Shown here: piece by piece, positions 53,001 through 64,000 of the stretch
Numbering within the stretch: the first letter of the stretch is position 1
Layout: every line of letters begins with the position of its first letter
NCBI RefSeq assembly: GCF_016859285.1
Contig: NC_053401.1
Span: forward strand, 6,950,469 to 7,014,468
Reading direction: 5' to 3'
DNA: 64,000 bases
Origin: Xiphias gladius
Taxonomy: Eukaryota > Chordata > Actinopteri > Istiophoriformes > Xiphiidae
Position numbers and translations under genes: made by a program
The notes under the pieces: generated by a model
What the model was told of the DNA's origin: nothing
The model's database searches: none
Seen by the model: only the letters and a program-made list of their open reading frames with translations

Positions 53001-56000
53001 CCCCGAATGGCCCGTCTCCCATAGCAACAGCATCAGGACAAAGGTGAGCGCTGTGATTGTTTTTGTTTTGGGTTTTTATTGTATTTCATATAACTCCATT
53101 GTTTGCTTCTTTAAGGCTCCTCAGTGAAGAGCCTTTTTCTTTAAACAGGTTTGATACATTACACCATTTTCTGGTTAACATATGGACAAATTCTAATTTA
53201 ATAATCAGTGACATTTAGTATCGTGATTTAGGTTTCTTATGTCACCCTTTTACTCTACTGTGTTATCGTTAATTACGATAACGGACGGGTTTTAAATACT
53301 AAATTCAGTGTACAGTACTGTCTGACTTACTGTTAGCAAGTTTATTTAGGCAGCAGAATGACATGTAAAGTAAGACACACAGATGTTTGACTGGAAAGAA
53401 AACAAAAACAGGTGGTGCTCATCAAGTAAATAGGTGCCAAAGCTCTCAGGTTCACCGTTAATATAAAAGGAGATTATTGTGTTTCATGTGTCAAAAAACT
53501 CCTTAGGTAGTGTTTAGGCAATGTTTAACTTGTGCAGATAAAAGTGCAAATTTTGTTTTTAATTTTGTATTGCAAATTCCTTTGTTTGTGACTACTTTTG
53601 TCCCAATACACTTCGGTCAAAATATACGGTGGTGTAAATAGTATTTAGTACTCTGTATTTTAGTTGTTCATACTTCATTGGAAATGGTAAACATTCATAA
53701 TGTGTAGGGAATTCTAGATTTTCAATTTTTAAGTTTCTCGCTTTTCTGCCGTGACACTTTTTATGTATTTGAGCAATAAAGTTCATCTGAAAAAATGTGC
53801 CTGGAAAACATAAGGTTTATGTTCTAGATAATCTTGGGAGCATGATTTTATTTTCTGCCTCAAAAGGGAGACATTACTAAAGAATCTGAATCACCACTGA
53901 CTTGTAATTCTAGTGAAAAGAAATATGTTGATAAGCCATTCCTTGCTTACAACACAGACTAGTAATAATGTATTGCAGCTGCCTTTTGATAAGCACTTCT
54001 TATCAGCTTATTTACCTTAGCCTCTCTCCACCCATGTCCCACCTGCCTGTCTTGCTTACAGTGAATATGGCTTTGCTGAAAAGGTGGTAGAGGGGATGTC
54101 CCTGTCCATCAACTCCATAGTGATCAGGATCAGTGCCAAGGCCTTCAACGCCTCCTTTGAGCTATCCCAGCTGCAGGTCTACAGTGTCAACACCAGCTGG
54201 AGCATCAGTGACCTGCGATTCACCCGCATCCAGGACCCTCAGAGGGGAGAGGTCAGTATATTTTTATATTTGAGTAAAGACTCCTTGGTTGTTGTCTAAA
54301 TGGTCAAATTTAATATCGTATGTTTCCTTCTTTTCTAATTCACCATCCTGCCTGTTTGTTCCAGATCCTGACATTTAAGGAGATAAGCTGGCAGATGATC
54401 CGTATTGAGGCCGATGCTATCCAGAGTGCCGAGCACGAGATGTTGAGCGCCCCCATCCGCCTCATCACCAACCAGTCCAAGATAAGAGTCACTCTCAAGA
54501 GACGGGTCAGAAACAAACACAGATCCTTTGAGCAGATTCAGACATTTTCACTTGATGAGATTTGATAGACCAGACATGAAACCCAAGCTGCTCCAAGCAG
54601 CATCCTCTGGTGTACTGTGAACAATAATCCCTCTGTTTTGCCTCACAGGCTGCAGGGTCAGCAGCATCCCTTCATCGCACAACTAGTGTTTATTTAAACA
54701 AAAAAGATTGCTAATATCTATGTTGAATATTTAACATATTGCGGTATCAAGTGCACAAAAGGCATTTGTGTGAGGTCTGTGAAAGTAACTAGCCCCGTTT
54801 GTTTCTTTAGGCTTTAATAAAGAACGGATAAAGAAAGCATTTATTATTTGGACAAAAACTCATTGTCTCCCAGAAATGGTGTCAGTGCAGTTACAGTTCA
54901 GATTTTAAAAAGGATGTTCTGTTTGTGATTTACCTGTGTGCTTCAAGTGTACGTTTGTAGCTTTTTTTCAGTACAGCTCCAGTAAATTTGGTTTATCCCT
55001 ACTGGTAATAAACAAAGACCTCACACACTAAGAGAATTTCCCTACAAGTGTAAAGTGACATTAATGGGCGCTCTCAAGCTACTTCCACCCGCATAACGCA
55101 TGTTACTACCAACGGTTCTGCCTGACGCAGATCAAGGACTGTAACGTGGTGGCCTCCAAGCTGATTCTGATCCTGGACGACCTGCTGTGGGTGCTGACCG
55201 ACTCCCAGCTCAAAGCCATGGTGCAGTATGCCAAGTCCCTCAGCGAGGCCATGGAGAAGTCAGCCGAGCAGAGGAAGAGCATGGCCACAGAGGACCAGGT
55301 ACACACAGACGGCAAAATATGACTGATTCACGCACAGAGATATCTACAAACACACTGATGTCATCCACATATAGAGGAAAAATTTCACATTTTCATGAGT
55401 TCTTTCTCACTCTGTATACTATATACTTTCCTTCCCTCTTTCTTTGTCCCTCCCGTTTCCCCATTTTTTACAATGCCGCCCCCGTTCATGTCCTAATTCA
55501 ACCCTGTGTGGATGAGCCATGTCATGGTCTGATAGTTTGTCCTCGTGTCCATGGAAATCATCTCTGCCCCCCTCTGTATAACTCCCCTGATGCCATATGG
55601 CAGCTGTCTGCCGACACCATTTTTGTCTCTCACTGTTGCTGTCACTGCCTTTCAGTCTGTGTCCTATTTTCTTGCCATTCAAACACATACATACATTCAT
55701 CGCTTACACAAATTCACACCAATCCATGTCCCAGCTGATTTACTGTACAGTACTCTGTTTTCTGTAATTTTGTCTGACACGCCATCTGCTGGATGGATTG
55801 AGTACTGCATGAATCAGCTGTTTATTTGAAACTGAAAGCCTCTTTGACAGGCTGTTAACTCTGTGTAGGCCAACAAATGGGGGGAAAAAAGCAAAAAAAA
55901 CAAAAAAACAACTTAATATCAAACCATCACCAGCAACAATATGACAAGACAAAATACCACAACATGAAAAACACAAAGATCGCTATTGTGAGCATCAGCA

Positions 56001-59000
56001 ATACCAAAGCATCAGCACCAAAAGCAGAAACACTAATCATAGTATTTGCACTGTTTTGTGTGTGCGCATCTGTGTTCACCAGGTGTCGTCAGCGCCGCCC
56101 ACAGCCCAGCAGGTGCGGACCCAGCAGGCGTCCACAGCCGCTGACCAGAGTGCAACGATGGCCAAGCTGTTCAGCGCCTACGATGTTTGTGAGACGTCCC
56201 ACCACCTCCAGATCACACATCTCGACCTGCACATCTGTGACGACATCCATGCTAAGGACAAAGGTGCCATATACACAGATTTACATGTACTGTACATTGC
56301 AGTGTACATTTATTCACATGCACGTACATATGGTTAGTGCAGCACACTGTTTTTTGGCAGTTCACTAAAAAGCTTTGACTTGACTCTTTTTCTGACCCTC
56401 CTTCCACTGTGCAGTGATCAACAAGAGGATAACAGGTGGAGCCATGCAGCTTTCCTTCAGCTCCATCACTCTGGATTACTACCCGTTCCACAGAGCAGGT
56501 ATGAATCCTGCGATTAGGGCCAGTACCCTCTCACCACGAAGTCACTGAAACGTATTTAATTCTGTGCAATCTCTGCTTCATCCTCATTCCAAACTCACCA
56601 GAATCCCGTTTCATTGCTGTTGTGTCATATCCAAGAGCAGCTAGGTTTGCTTCTCACAGTTTCCACTATGCAGACTTCAAGTAAATCAAGATCATTTTTC
56701 CCACACCTAATTTTAATTTTAAAGAGTGTGGGCTTATTTTTACCCTTTGTGTCTGACTGTACCCTTGGTCGTTCTCGACTTCTGTCTCTCATCACTCCCA
56801 TGGAGTTCCAACTACCTGTACACATTCTCCCACTCTCCACCGGCCCCAGGTGAAAGTTGTGCCCACTGGATGCACTACAGCGAAGCCACCAAGACCAGGG
56901 AGGGCTGGGCGCGGAACCTTCTCGATGAGTTCAAGTCCAACGTGGAGATGTTAAAGACTACAGTTCGTGACCAGCAAGGCCCGGCCCCTGCACATGGCTC
57001 CCCACAGCATGGTAAACAAACACGCTTGGTCATATCGTAAACATGATTAGGTATAACTCAACTTGTTCTGGGTGTGCGTTTTTGTTGTATCTCCTGGTGC
57101 AAATGCAGCACCACACCAGCATTTCAGTCATCCCTGTGGGTTTTCTGTCCTCCAGTGTCCCTTAGGGACGATGTGTATGGCCCTCTAGGAGGTCAGGAGA
57201 GAACAGGAGGAGGAATAGGGCTTAGGGAGGCAGATGGAGGACTCCTAGAGAGGAGCCCACACACACAGCCTCCAGCCCAGTGTTGCTGGTGCCTAGAGCC
57301 AGGTACCGTGGTGTGTGTGCGCACAGCTAGGTGCGGTGATACACACCTATTTCAAGGCACAGAGGTTTTCTTTTGGAGAACTGAGGGGTCGCTCTGTTTA
57401 TCTCCTCCTTTGTTGTTCTTTTTTCATTTTTGTGCCTCTCTACCCTTCCATCACTCTCTTTCTCTTCAGGTAAGATAAGCACGTCCTCCAGCAGTTCCTT
57501 CAGTCCTCCTCCCCCTCAAACCCCCAAGACGCAGCTCATGTCCAGCTCCTTTGTTCTCAGGATGGCTGACTTCAGCATCTACCAGGTCACTACAGACAAA
57601 CACTGTCAGACAAACCTTCTTATATGCAATCACTGAGACTAATACATCTTCTTTACTAACTTTGAGTTATAGCATTTATGTCTCTTTTTTTTGTTTGTGT
57701 GTGTGTGTTGCAGGTATCAACAGCAGACCAGCGTCGATCCAGCCCCAAAACCATGATCTCCTGTAATAAAAAGACCTTGTACCTTCCACCAGAGATGCCA
57801 GCCATCCATGTCGAGTTCACAGAGTACTACTTCCCTGATGGAAAAGACTACCCCAGTATGACTTCTGTGTTTAAACACTCAAGCTATTGTAATCTCAAGA
57901 AAGTAGTATCTCATTTTAGAAACGTGAAATTTTATTAGTAGGTAGTAGTATTGGTAGTAGTAGGTGCATTAGCTGAGTAAGTAGCTGTTTTTCTACACTG
58001 CCCACTGTTTTGGCAGTGACTCTCTTTTGGATCTATTCAGCACATTCACTCAGCTGTGGGGAAGTCATCGACTGCTGTGTGGCTGAGAGGACTTTGATTT
58101 TTTGAATTGCATCCAGCGCTCTGGATGAGGGATCACCCAGTTAATTCATATTAAGGGTTTCTCACAGATTCACTTCATTAGGAAACATTATACGAACAGT
58201 TAGAGGTTTTTTTTCTGACAAATGAATCTGTGGTCAAGACGATATTTTTTTTTTTTTGCCAGGAAAGTAGAAAAAAGCATTATTCTTCACTGTCTGTCCT
58301 CTCTGTGATTTTTTTTTATTTTTAAATATTATTTTTTAATATCTTACCTCGTCCCTCCGTATGCCTGATGAATAAGTAATGCCATATCTCTTCCGTCTTT
58401 GCCCTCCTCCTCGTGCTCCTCCAGTCCCGTGTCCCAACCTCTATGCCCAGCTGAATGCCCTGCAGCTGGTACTGGACCCTCGCAGCCTGGTGTGGCTCAA
58501 CCTTTTCGCCCTCGACCTAAGGCAGAGTCTGGAGCAGTTCATGGAGATCTACAAGCTCAATGACTCGCAGAAACCTGATGAGCATGTTGACATCAAGATT
58601 GACGGCCTCATGCTCAAGGTAAAGAGGACTGCAAACACATGACCTTTCTTCAGGTTAAGAGTGTGGAATGTACTTTCTCCTATTTATACCTATTTCTTCT
58701 ACTACTACTCTACTCTCCATCAGCTGGTGATTCCCACTGATCGAGAGACCTCCTGCCCTCCCGATCTGCCTCGTTCCATCTCGATACAGACTTCAGAAAT
58801 GGTGGCCACTAACACCCGGCACCCTGCCAACTGCACCCGCTCGCACCTTGAGGCCCTGCTTCAGGCCTTCGAACAGGAGCCCTTCTTCTCTTCATCTTTC
58901 TCCTCATTCCCTCGTACCTCCTCCTCTTTACCCCTCCTCCATCCCGTCTTCCAGCGTCACGCTCACGAACAAGACACCAAGCTCCATGACATCTACCGGG

Positions 59001-62000
59001 GCCTGGTGGTGCCGACGATGGGCGCAAACGCCCTCAAGATGCTGGCCGCCACAGACTTTTGGGCGCTGCACTTTGCCCAATTCTGGGTGGACTACGAAGG
59101 CACCCGTGGAGGAAAAGGGCGGCCGCAGCCCTTTGTGGACTCCTTCCCTCTCACTGTGTGGGCGTGTCAGCCAACAAAGCTCGTCCAGCACCAGGAGAGG
59201 CTTAGAAGTGCTGCTGGATCACGTCTGTCCAGAAGTACATCAGGAGAGGCTGTTACACGTCTGCAGAGGAAACGCTTACTAAAGGAGTATTACAGTACTG
59301 ATGGTGCGCCAACAGCATCTCATAGCAATGATGCTTCCCTGCCACCCAGCAATGGACTCCATAAACCCCTCTCATTGGACAGTCTGCCTTCCTCCTCCTC
59401 TTTATCATCATCAAGTAAAGACGCAGATGTGCATGTTCTGGTGCACGTGCAGAAGCATTTAAGTGCTCAGGTATGGTTTTCATTCTAATTTTTTTTTCAG
59501 ACATGCAGAAGAGATGAAACTATAAATAGAAATATAAATAGAAAGAAACTTTACATGGACATTAATTTTCATAAGTTCTGGGTCTGGGTTTTAAAACACA
59601 ACAAAGGGTTGATCAACATCTCTCTTTTTATTTGTCTTATATCTACGATTTTACATTTACCAGTTATCACTCCTTCACTCCTTGCGAAGGAGTGATGCAG
59701 TTCCAGGTTGATAGAATACCCACATTTGCTAAGCTCTGAGGTTAACAGATCTCTTATTGAATATTTCTTTTCTTGCTGTTTTCTTTTTTTATTAGTGAAA
59801 TGAATGAGAAAATTAATTGATTTGCTCAAAGGACAAAATAATTATACAATTATATTGTCAAGTAAATACGCCCTCTACAAGCTGGTGTTTGCACTGACTG
59901 GCACTACAAATGCTGGGAGCTGAATATCAATGGATTTAATACTGGGATCATTGGAACCACCGCTGTACACACAGTGATTAGTGTAGATCAGTTTATTCTT
60001 GCCATATTCTATTAATTCAGAAGCTTGATTCACTATGTCATTAGAAAATCACTTTGTTGTGTGTGTGTGCAGGTTAGCCACCGGCAGTATGTGTTTCTGA
60101 TGCATCTTCAGCGGAGCATCAAAGCCCTGCAGCAGACACTTCAGCAGGACCTGGAAGAGATGGGCTCCAAAAGGGAACGCAAGGATCCCAGCCAGTGTCC
60201 TGCAGACCACCACCCCTTCACCGTCTGCCTGGGCTTCCTGCTGAAAAGCTCAGAGGTGTCCATGCTCCTGAAGCCCATCCCCCAGCCTGAAGGTTCGGGA
60301 TCTCCTCTGGTGTCCGAGCTGTCACCCTCAGAGAGCCGAGGAACTCTGGAGCCTGGGAGTGATGCAGGAGAGGGGGCGGAGAAGGGGGAGAAGGGGAATG
60401 AAGGGTCTGGGTCTGAAGGAGGAGCAGCCAAAGGGTCGTGCATTGTAGACCAGCTGTTATGTGGTGAAGGCCCCGAGGGTGGAGCCACGCAGGGTCCTGG
60501 CCCCCTCGTCCACACCTCCACCTCAACTTCACGTCCCGACTCAAATCATAAAGCCTTGCTTGAGGAGAGGACTTCAGCTAAGAACCCTGGGAGGTGGACT
60601 TCAGATGAAGGGGGCGAGGCGGTGGTGGACGGGTTGGCTGTGGGTGACGAAATGGGAGCTGGACTAGACTCTAAAACCCAGACAAGTGACCCTCTGTCTG
60701 ACCCACTCAGCAGCAAAGACTTGAGTGACAAAGACAAGGCTGCAGCTGCTAGGATGCCTCAGTCAATATCCAGGTATTCAGCTTGTCACACAAAAATGCC
60801 GTCAGTTTTCACCACAGGGTCCTTACCATTGAGAAAAGCCCTGTGCTGAATTGATATAACACTGTCAGACTGAATCACTTAAGAGAACTCACTAAATTGA
60901 ATTGAAATATGTTTAGGGCTGAACGCAAGGCCATCAACAGTTTTAGGCATTTAAGTTGTTATAATTAGCATACGTCAAACTCTACATTGGTCACAGTATC
61001 CAAACAGTTCAATCTTTACCTACAAGAAAAGGTAAAGATTGTATTAGTTTCAGCACTTTTCTACTTTTTATTAGTTGCTTGATAGAAAACTATTTTACAG
61101 CAATTTTAATGATTGATGAACCATTTATCATGGAAAAAATGCTAAATATTTGCATCAGTGTAGCTGAATTTAATCAATTTTAATCAGTTTTAATCTATTT
61201 TGGAGTAAACAATTTGAAGATGTCATCCGGCAATAAGGCTACAACTTAATTATTGATTAACTGTCAAACTGATAATTCTAAGAGCCCAAAGTAATGTCTT
61301 TAAATCGACAAACATTAATTATTAATTATTATTCGCTCTATTAAGGGAATATTATTAATTTTTTGATTGACAAATCAATTAATTACCTGATTTTTTCAGC
61401 CCCACTTGGCATTTTTCACTATTTCTGACATTTTATAGTCACCAATTAATCTCTTTATTAAAACAATCATCAGATCGATAATTAAAGTAATCTTTACTTG
61501 GAGCCCTTAAAAGATCACATCTCAACCAACTGAGCATGTGTTACAGTGTTTAGATTTTTCAGGGCCCCCCCCCCTCAGACTCACTGTGGTTAACCAACGT
61601 GATGATTACCTAATGAATGATCTTTCTCTCTCTATTCCCGAACACAAGAGCTGTGTGTTGAACCCCCTCATGAGAGTGTTTGTCAGTGTGAGTGTTCAGT
61701 CTTCCGACTTTACGTGTCTCTGACGTTGTGAGTGTTGGCTGCTCTCAAGCCGCCATGTTTTTCCGTGTGTATTTTCTCATCTACTGTCTGTCAGCACTGT
61801 ACATGTATATTTTGTCATTTCTTAACTCATTCACTTCCCTTTCTGCCTCTTGACCGTCGCTTTGATCCATGCGAGGTGTGTGTGTTTTCTCTCTACCAAG
61901 GAAAGGAAGTTTGTCTGTGGTTTCTGATCTCCTCAGCTCCTCAAACTCCAGCAGATCCACCTCCCTTTATTCCATGTCCAACATGTAAGGCACTGGATCT

Positions 62001-62663
62001 GTGACTAGCTGTACTAATGACTGTGTGTACGGATGTGTGTGTACTGTATGTGTATGTGGGTCCTTCTTGTGATCCTTAGATGAGTAAAAATCAGTGCAAA
62101 TGCATCTATGTGAATCTCCAGAGGGCATGCATTTGCATGTGTGCATGACACGCTGGTATGTGTCTGTGTGTCTAGTCCTTTTTTTCTGTTTGGTGTCTAC
62201 CTGTTGACTCGTGGTGAAGGTAGAGATGGAGCTGTAACAGTTCTTTTTTTTCAGCCTTGTGTTCTCAGTCTTTTGGGAGCTACTTTGATTCTGTTCATCG
62301 TGATTTTTCTTTAGATCGTTTCTGGCACTTGGGAGGATAGCACGCTCGGTTCTTCCCTGACCTTAAACAACACCGCACAAAGGAATTGAGCGATATTTAA
62401 TTCATGTCTTGTTGAGTGAGCTCGGTCAGCTCTCTGAGAGTGCAGTGGTATCAGCTCAGTGTCAGCATAAGAACAAAATTCCTGTCAGATGTGGTGTGGT
62501 AAAAGCAGCGGCCCTGTTTTTCTCTTTTTCTTTTCTTGTCTCTTTAAATTAATCGGGCTGTGTCTTTCAGTCAGTAATTTAAAATCAATAGCATGCATAG
62601 ACAGTAATTCTCAAGCAGATATGTAAGAAAAAGCTCACACACATTCCTCTCATGACTTCATGC

Positions 62664-62698
<35 letters not shown>

Positions 62699-62867
62699 GT
62701 AGTGGTCGTTTGATGCGGGATCGCTCCCAGTCCAGTTTCTCAGTGTCCTATAAGAACATGAAGAAGAGTCCGTCCCTGCAGTCCCTGGACAACATCTCCA
62801 TTGACAGCTACTTGATGGAGGATGGAGACACGTACAGCCTGCTGGAGAGAGGTGGAGCGAAAACACC

Positions 62868-62903
<36 letters not shown>

Positions 62904-63821
62904 TATTGTGTGTCCTGATTTATCAAGGGGTTGAGTGACTAAGTGTCTCCACAAGCTCCTGTTTCAGGTCTGTATTTAACTTGACTTCTGACTTCCATGT
63001 GTAGAGGATGATGCAAAAGAAAACGTCTCTACAGGGAACAAGAAATTATCATTACTGTATATGTGCTTGCAGGCAGCTGTTTTGACCAGAGGGTGGCGGC
63101 ATTGTGCTTCTAGGGTAGTGGTGTATAAGCATGTATTGATAAAGCAAGACAGTATGTAAAAGGCAGTGTCAAATATGTGTACTTGTTTGTGTGAGTCGCA
63201 TTTTTTTATGTCTTCATGTATAGATGACGTGTCCATCACAGGCTTCAAGGATGCCATCAGTGAACAGAGCGCCACAGAGAGCGCCACCGAGGCTGCAACA
63301 GGTCCGGAGCAGGAGGGAGGTGTGTCCCCCGACACTGTCAGCGCGACATCCCAGAGCATCGACGAGCCCGCCAAAGATATAGTAAGATACGACAACCTTT
63401 TGAAAGGTCTACAGAAGTATGAAAAAATACAGAAAAAGGATTCCAGTAGACATAAAATGGAAACTACACATTTAAATTGCTGTGGATCCAGTGTCCTCTG
63501 ACATACTGTGATGATAACCTAATAAATTGCTATAGTTGCCAATCAGAAATTTAAATCCACCGAGGGAACTAAGATCAGAAAATGTGTGATGTATCCAGAA
63601 TGCGTAAATTGCCGATTACGTTGACTATAATTTTCCCGATTTTGTTTTTGTGTGTGCGCTTCTCCTCCAGGTATCGGTGCTCGTGCTGAAGGTGCAGTCG
63701 GTGTGTGTGGGCATGGAGGTGGTGGGCGAGAGCACGGCCGTGGCTCTGGAGGTGGGCCAGGTCACACCCAGCCAGCTGGGCAACGTCAGCCTCAGACAGT
63801 ACCTCAGCAACCGCAGCCTGG
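38454..63821 (+). CDS. bltp3b: BLTP3B (UHRF1BP1L/SHIP164), bridge-like lipid transfer protein; 3' end beyond window
   Basis: BLTP3B is a rod-shaped lipid-transfer protein of the VPS13/ATG2 class working in endosome-Golgi traffic. Exons: 38454-38497, 48580-48742, 51088-51126, 52952-53043, 54062-54251, 54365-54505, 55131-55298, 56083-56263, 56415-56498, 56850-57011, optional 57156-57302, 57470-57585, 57714-57855, 58425-58618, 58724-59470, 60073-60773, 62703-62851, 63224-63381, 63671-63821. This gives 1207 residues without the optional exon, of about 1460 in human. The N-terminus [20 protein letters not shown] is the chorein-like start shared with BLTP3[33 protein letters not shown] and [20 protein letters not shown] match BLTP3B rather than BLTP3A. 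Exon 3 is only 39 nt. Intron 1 is 10 kb and free of exons. The last visible exon ends in phase 1 at a good donor (gtaaga). Confidence 0.95.
38901..38921. repeat. Short telomere-like TTAGGG tract in bltp3b intron 1
   Basis: tagggttagggttagggttag: about three and a half vertebrate telomere units in a row, 400 bp into intron 1. Confidence 0.8.
39311..39424. repeat. (AC)n-(TG)n back-to-back microsatellite with an AT run
   Basis: About 23 AC units (39311-39356) abut about 8 TG units (39357-39373), then an alternating TA/TG stretch and a second CA block (39413-39424). The AC and TG blocks form an inverted repeat with almost no spacer. Confidence 0.9.
40633..40858. mobile_element. Old MITE-like repeat in bltp3b intron 1
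   Basis: Left part tacctccgcttaggc and right part acctccttggcggcgata are imperfect inverted ends. The interior (atcttgcaatgttaaggaaag, ccacccctttgactggat, ccaagtttggtgcagat, aaacaaacagacac) matches my memory of a widespread vertebrate non-autonomous DNA element. Edges approximate; no ORF. Confidence 0.5.
41058..41091. repeat. (GT)n microsatellite
   Basis: About 17 GT units in bltp3b intron 1. Another interrupted GT tract is at 42764-42804. Confidence 0.9.
41828..41880. repeat. (CTTTC)n-type polypyrimidine tract
   Basis: Tandem imperfect tttcc units give about 50 bp of nearly pure pyrimidine on the + strand of bltp3b intron 1; mirror-like symmetry could allow triplex structure. Confidence 0.75.
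46655..46870. repeat. Possible dispersed repeat in bltp3b intron 1
   Basis: gagtttgctaaccctgagttgaggg ... gaacctaacctgctggctggcaggttttcttcaacaaaccctcag recalls a repeat frequent in fish introns. The left cctgagttgaggga and right aaccctcagtttt look like inverted parts. Assigned by memory only. Confidence 0.35.
47287..47308. repeat. Poly-T tract
   Basis: Twenty-two T in bltp3b intron 1, preceded by GT units. Confidence 0.85.
48780..49395. mobile_element. Inverted-terminal repeat element, copy C (most complete)
   Basis: Left end aaaggaatagtttgacattttggga and right end tcccaaaatgtcaaacttttgcttt are near-perfect inverted termini of about 27 bp. The interior keeps gaagctacagccagcag, caggggagatagcta, gactatttctcaaccaggc, cttcctggagtctccactgg and gacagagccaggctag. 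It is 616 bp, roughly twice copies A and B, and has no transposase ORF. It inserted 38 bp after exon 2 of bltp3b. Confidence 0.7.
51372..52045 (-). pseudogene. Decayed C1q-domain gene in bltp3b intron 3, antisense
   Basis: Read on the minus strand, a first part contains [20 protein letters not shown], which resembles the segment before the C1q domain in secreted fish C1q-like proteins. C1q-domain pieces follow: [11 protein letters not shown], then [39 protein letters not shown] and a C-terminal [13 protein letters not shown] before a stop at 51372. These pieces lie in different frames, with in-frame stops at about 51840 and 51435, and the front of the domain is shortened. No intron is visible, so it may be a retrocopy or a single-exon remnant. 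It is not expected to make a protein. Confidence 0.7.
57156..57302 (+). other. bltp3b: Probable cassette exon of bltp3b
   Basis: A 147-nt (49-codon) open segment has a good acceptor (ttttctgtcctccag) and a donor (gtaccg). It enters and leaves in phase 1, like the flanking exons, so it can be included or skipped without changing frame. Its product ([20 protein letters not shown] and a Cys-rich end) has no counterpart that I recall in human BLTP3B. It falls in the variable Ser/Pro-rich linker between conserved exons. Confidence 0.5.
61050..61480. repeat. Degenerate 'attaatcg' repeat in the bltp3b intron at 60774-62702
   Basis: Blocks ttattgattaactgtcaaactgataattc, gacaaatcaattaattacctga and cagatcgataattaaagtaatc belong to the same AT-rich theme as 24640-24960 and 29310-29610, in reverse orientation. 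Confidence 0.35.
62665..62697. repeat. (TG)16 tract forming the acceptor region of the bltp3b exon at 62703
   Basis: Thirty-three nt of pure TG end five nt before the exon start and take the place of the usual pyrimidine tract. Confidence 0.9.
62871..62900. repeat. (AC)15 tract just after the bltp3b exon at 62703-62851
   Basis: Thirty nt of pure AC begin 19 nt after the exon's donor and are fully complementary to the TG tract upstream of the same exon. Confidence 0.9.
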
Positions 63822-64000
63822 GTAAGAGGAAGTCTACATACATACCCTGACCCCCCCCCCCCCCACAAAAGAGGAGTGCAAATAGGCGTAAAGACTTTCT
63901 TGCAATAGTAGATGACGGAATGAGAGAAAAGCTGATGGAAAAGTCTCTTGCAATTTGTTTAAATTCATCCACAACACAAATAACAAGCAGAGAATCTTCC
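63822..64000 (+). other. bltp3b: Start of the next bltp3b intron, cut by the window end
   Basis: Intron sequence follows the donor at 63822, with a poly-C tract at about 63851-63864. No further exon begins before the window ends, so roughly 250 C-terminal residues are missing. Confidence 0.7.

Noticed and set aside
58809-59282. Other-frame ORFs over the large bltp3b exon
   Set aside because: The frame containing [22 protein letters not shown] is the conserved one; the others are shadows.

Overview
The window is nuclear DNA from a bony fish, most likely a percomorph teleost. The evidence is vertebrate-type split genes with GT-AG introns, abundant CA/GT microsatellites, short inverted-terminal repeats of the kind scattered through spiny-rayed fish genomes, and gene families that can be named from their proteins. 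There are no bacterial operons, phage genes or CRISPR arrays, and I found no candidate for an undescribed multi-gene system. The interest lies in splicing, gene decay and mobile elements.

Layout, left to right. (1) pacsin2 (+, 2789-13362): 10 coding exons of an F-BAR/NPF/SH3 membrane-bending protein. (2) arfgap3 (+, 16219-22033): 16 coding exons of an Arf1 GTPase-activating protein of the Golgi, with a 3'UTR that may reach 24.57 kb. (3) ikbip (+, 25520-30569): an ER type II membrane coiled-coil protein with two alternative C-terminal ends. Its first coding exon carries an apparent frameshift. (4) ckap4 (-, 35925-32604): two exons of the ER-sheet spacer CLIMP-63, tail-to-tail with ikbip. (5) bltp3b, also called uhrf1bp1l or SHIP164 (+, 38454 to beyond the window end): a bridge-like lipid transfer protein. 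Nineteen exons are visible, including a 10 kb first intron and one probable cassette exon. A decayed C1q-domain gene lies antisense in its third intron.

The genes are not an operon. They share a membrane-trafficking/ER flavour: F-BAR endocytosis, Arf-GAP at the Golgi, two ER coiled-coil proteins, and an endosomal lipid transporter. From memory of the human map, pacsin2 and arfgap3 are neighbours on 22q13, while ikbip, bltp3b and ckap4 are on 12q23. The window therefore appears to preserve the ancestral vertebrate linkage between the regions now on human 12q and 22q.

Exon borders were set by hand from splice consensus, reading phase and remembered homologues. Each internal border is phase-consistent, except ikbip exon 1. 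Nothing was checked by alignment or transcript data.
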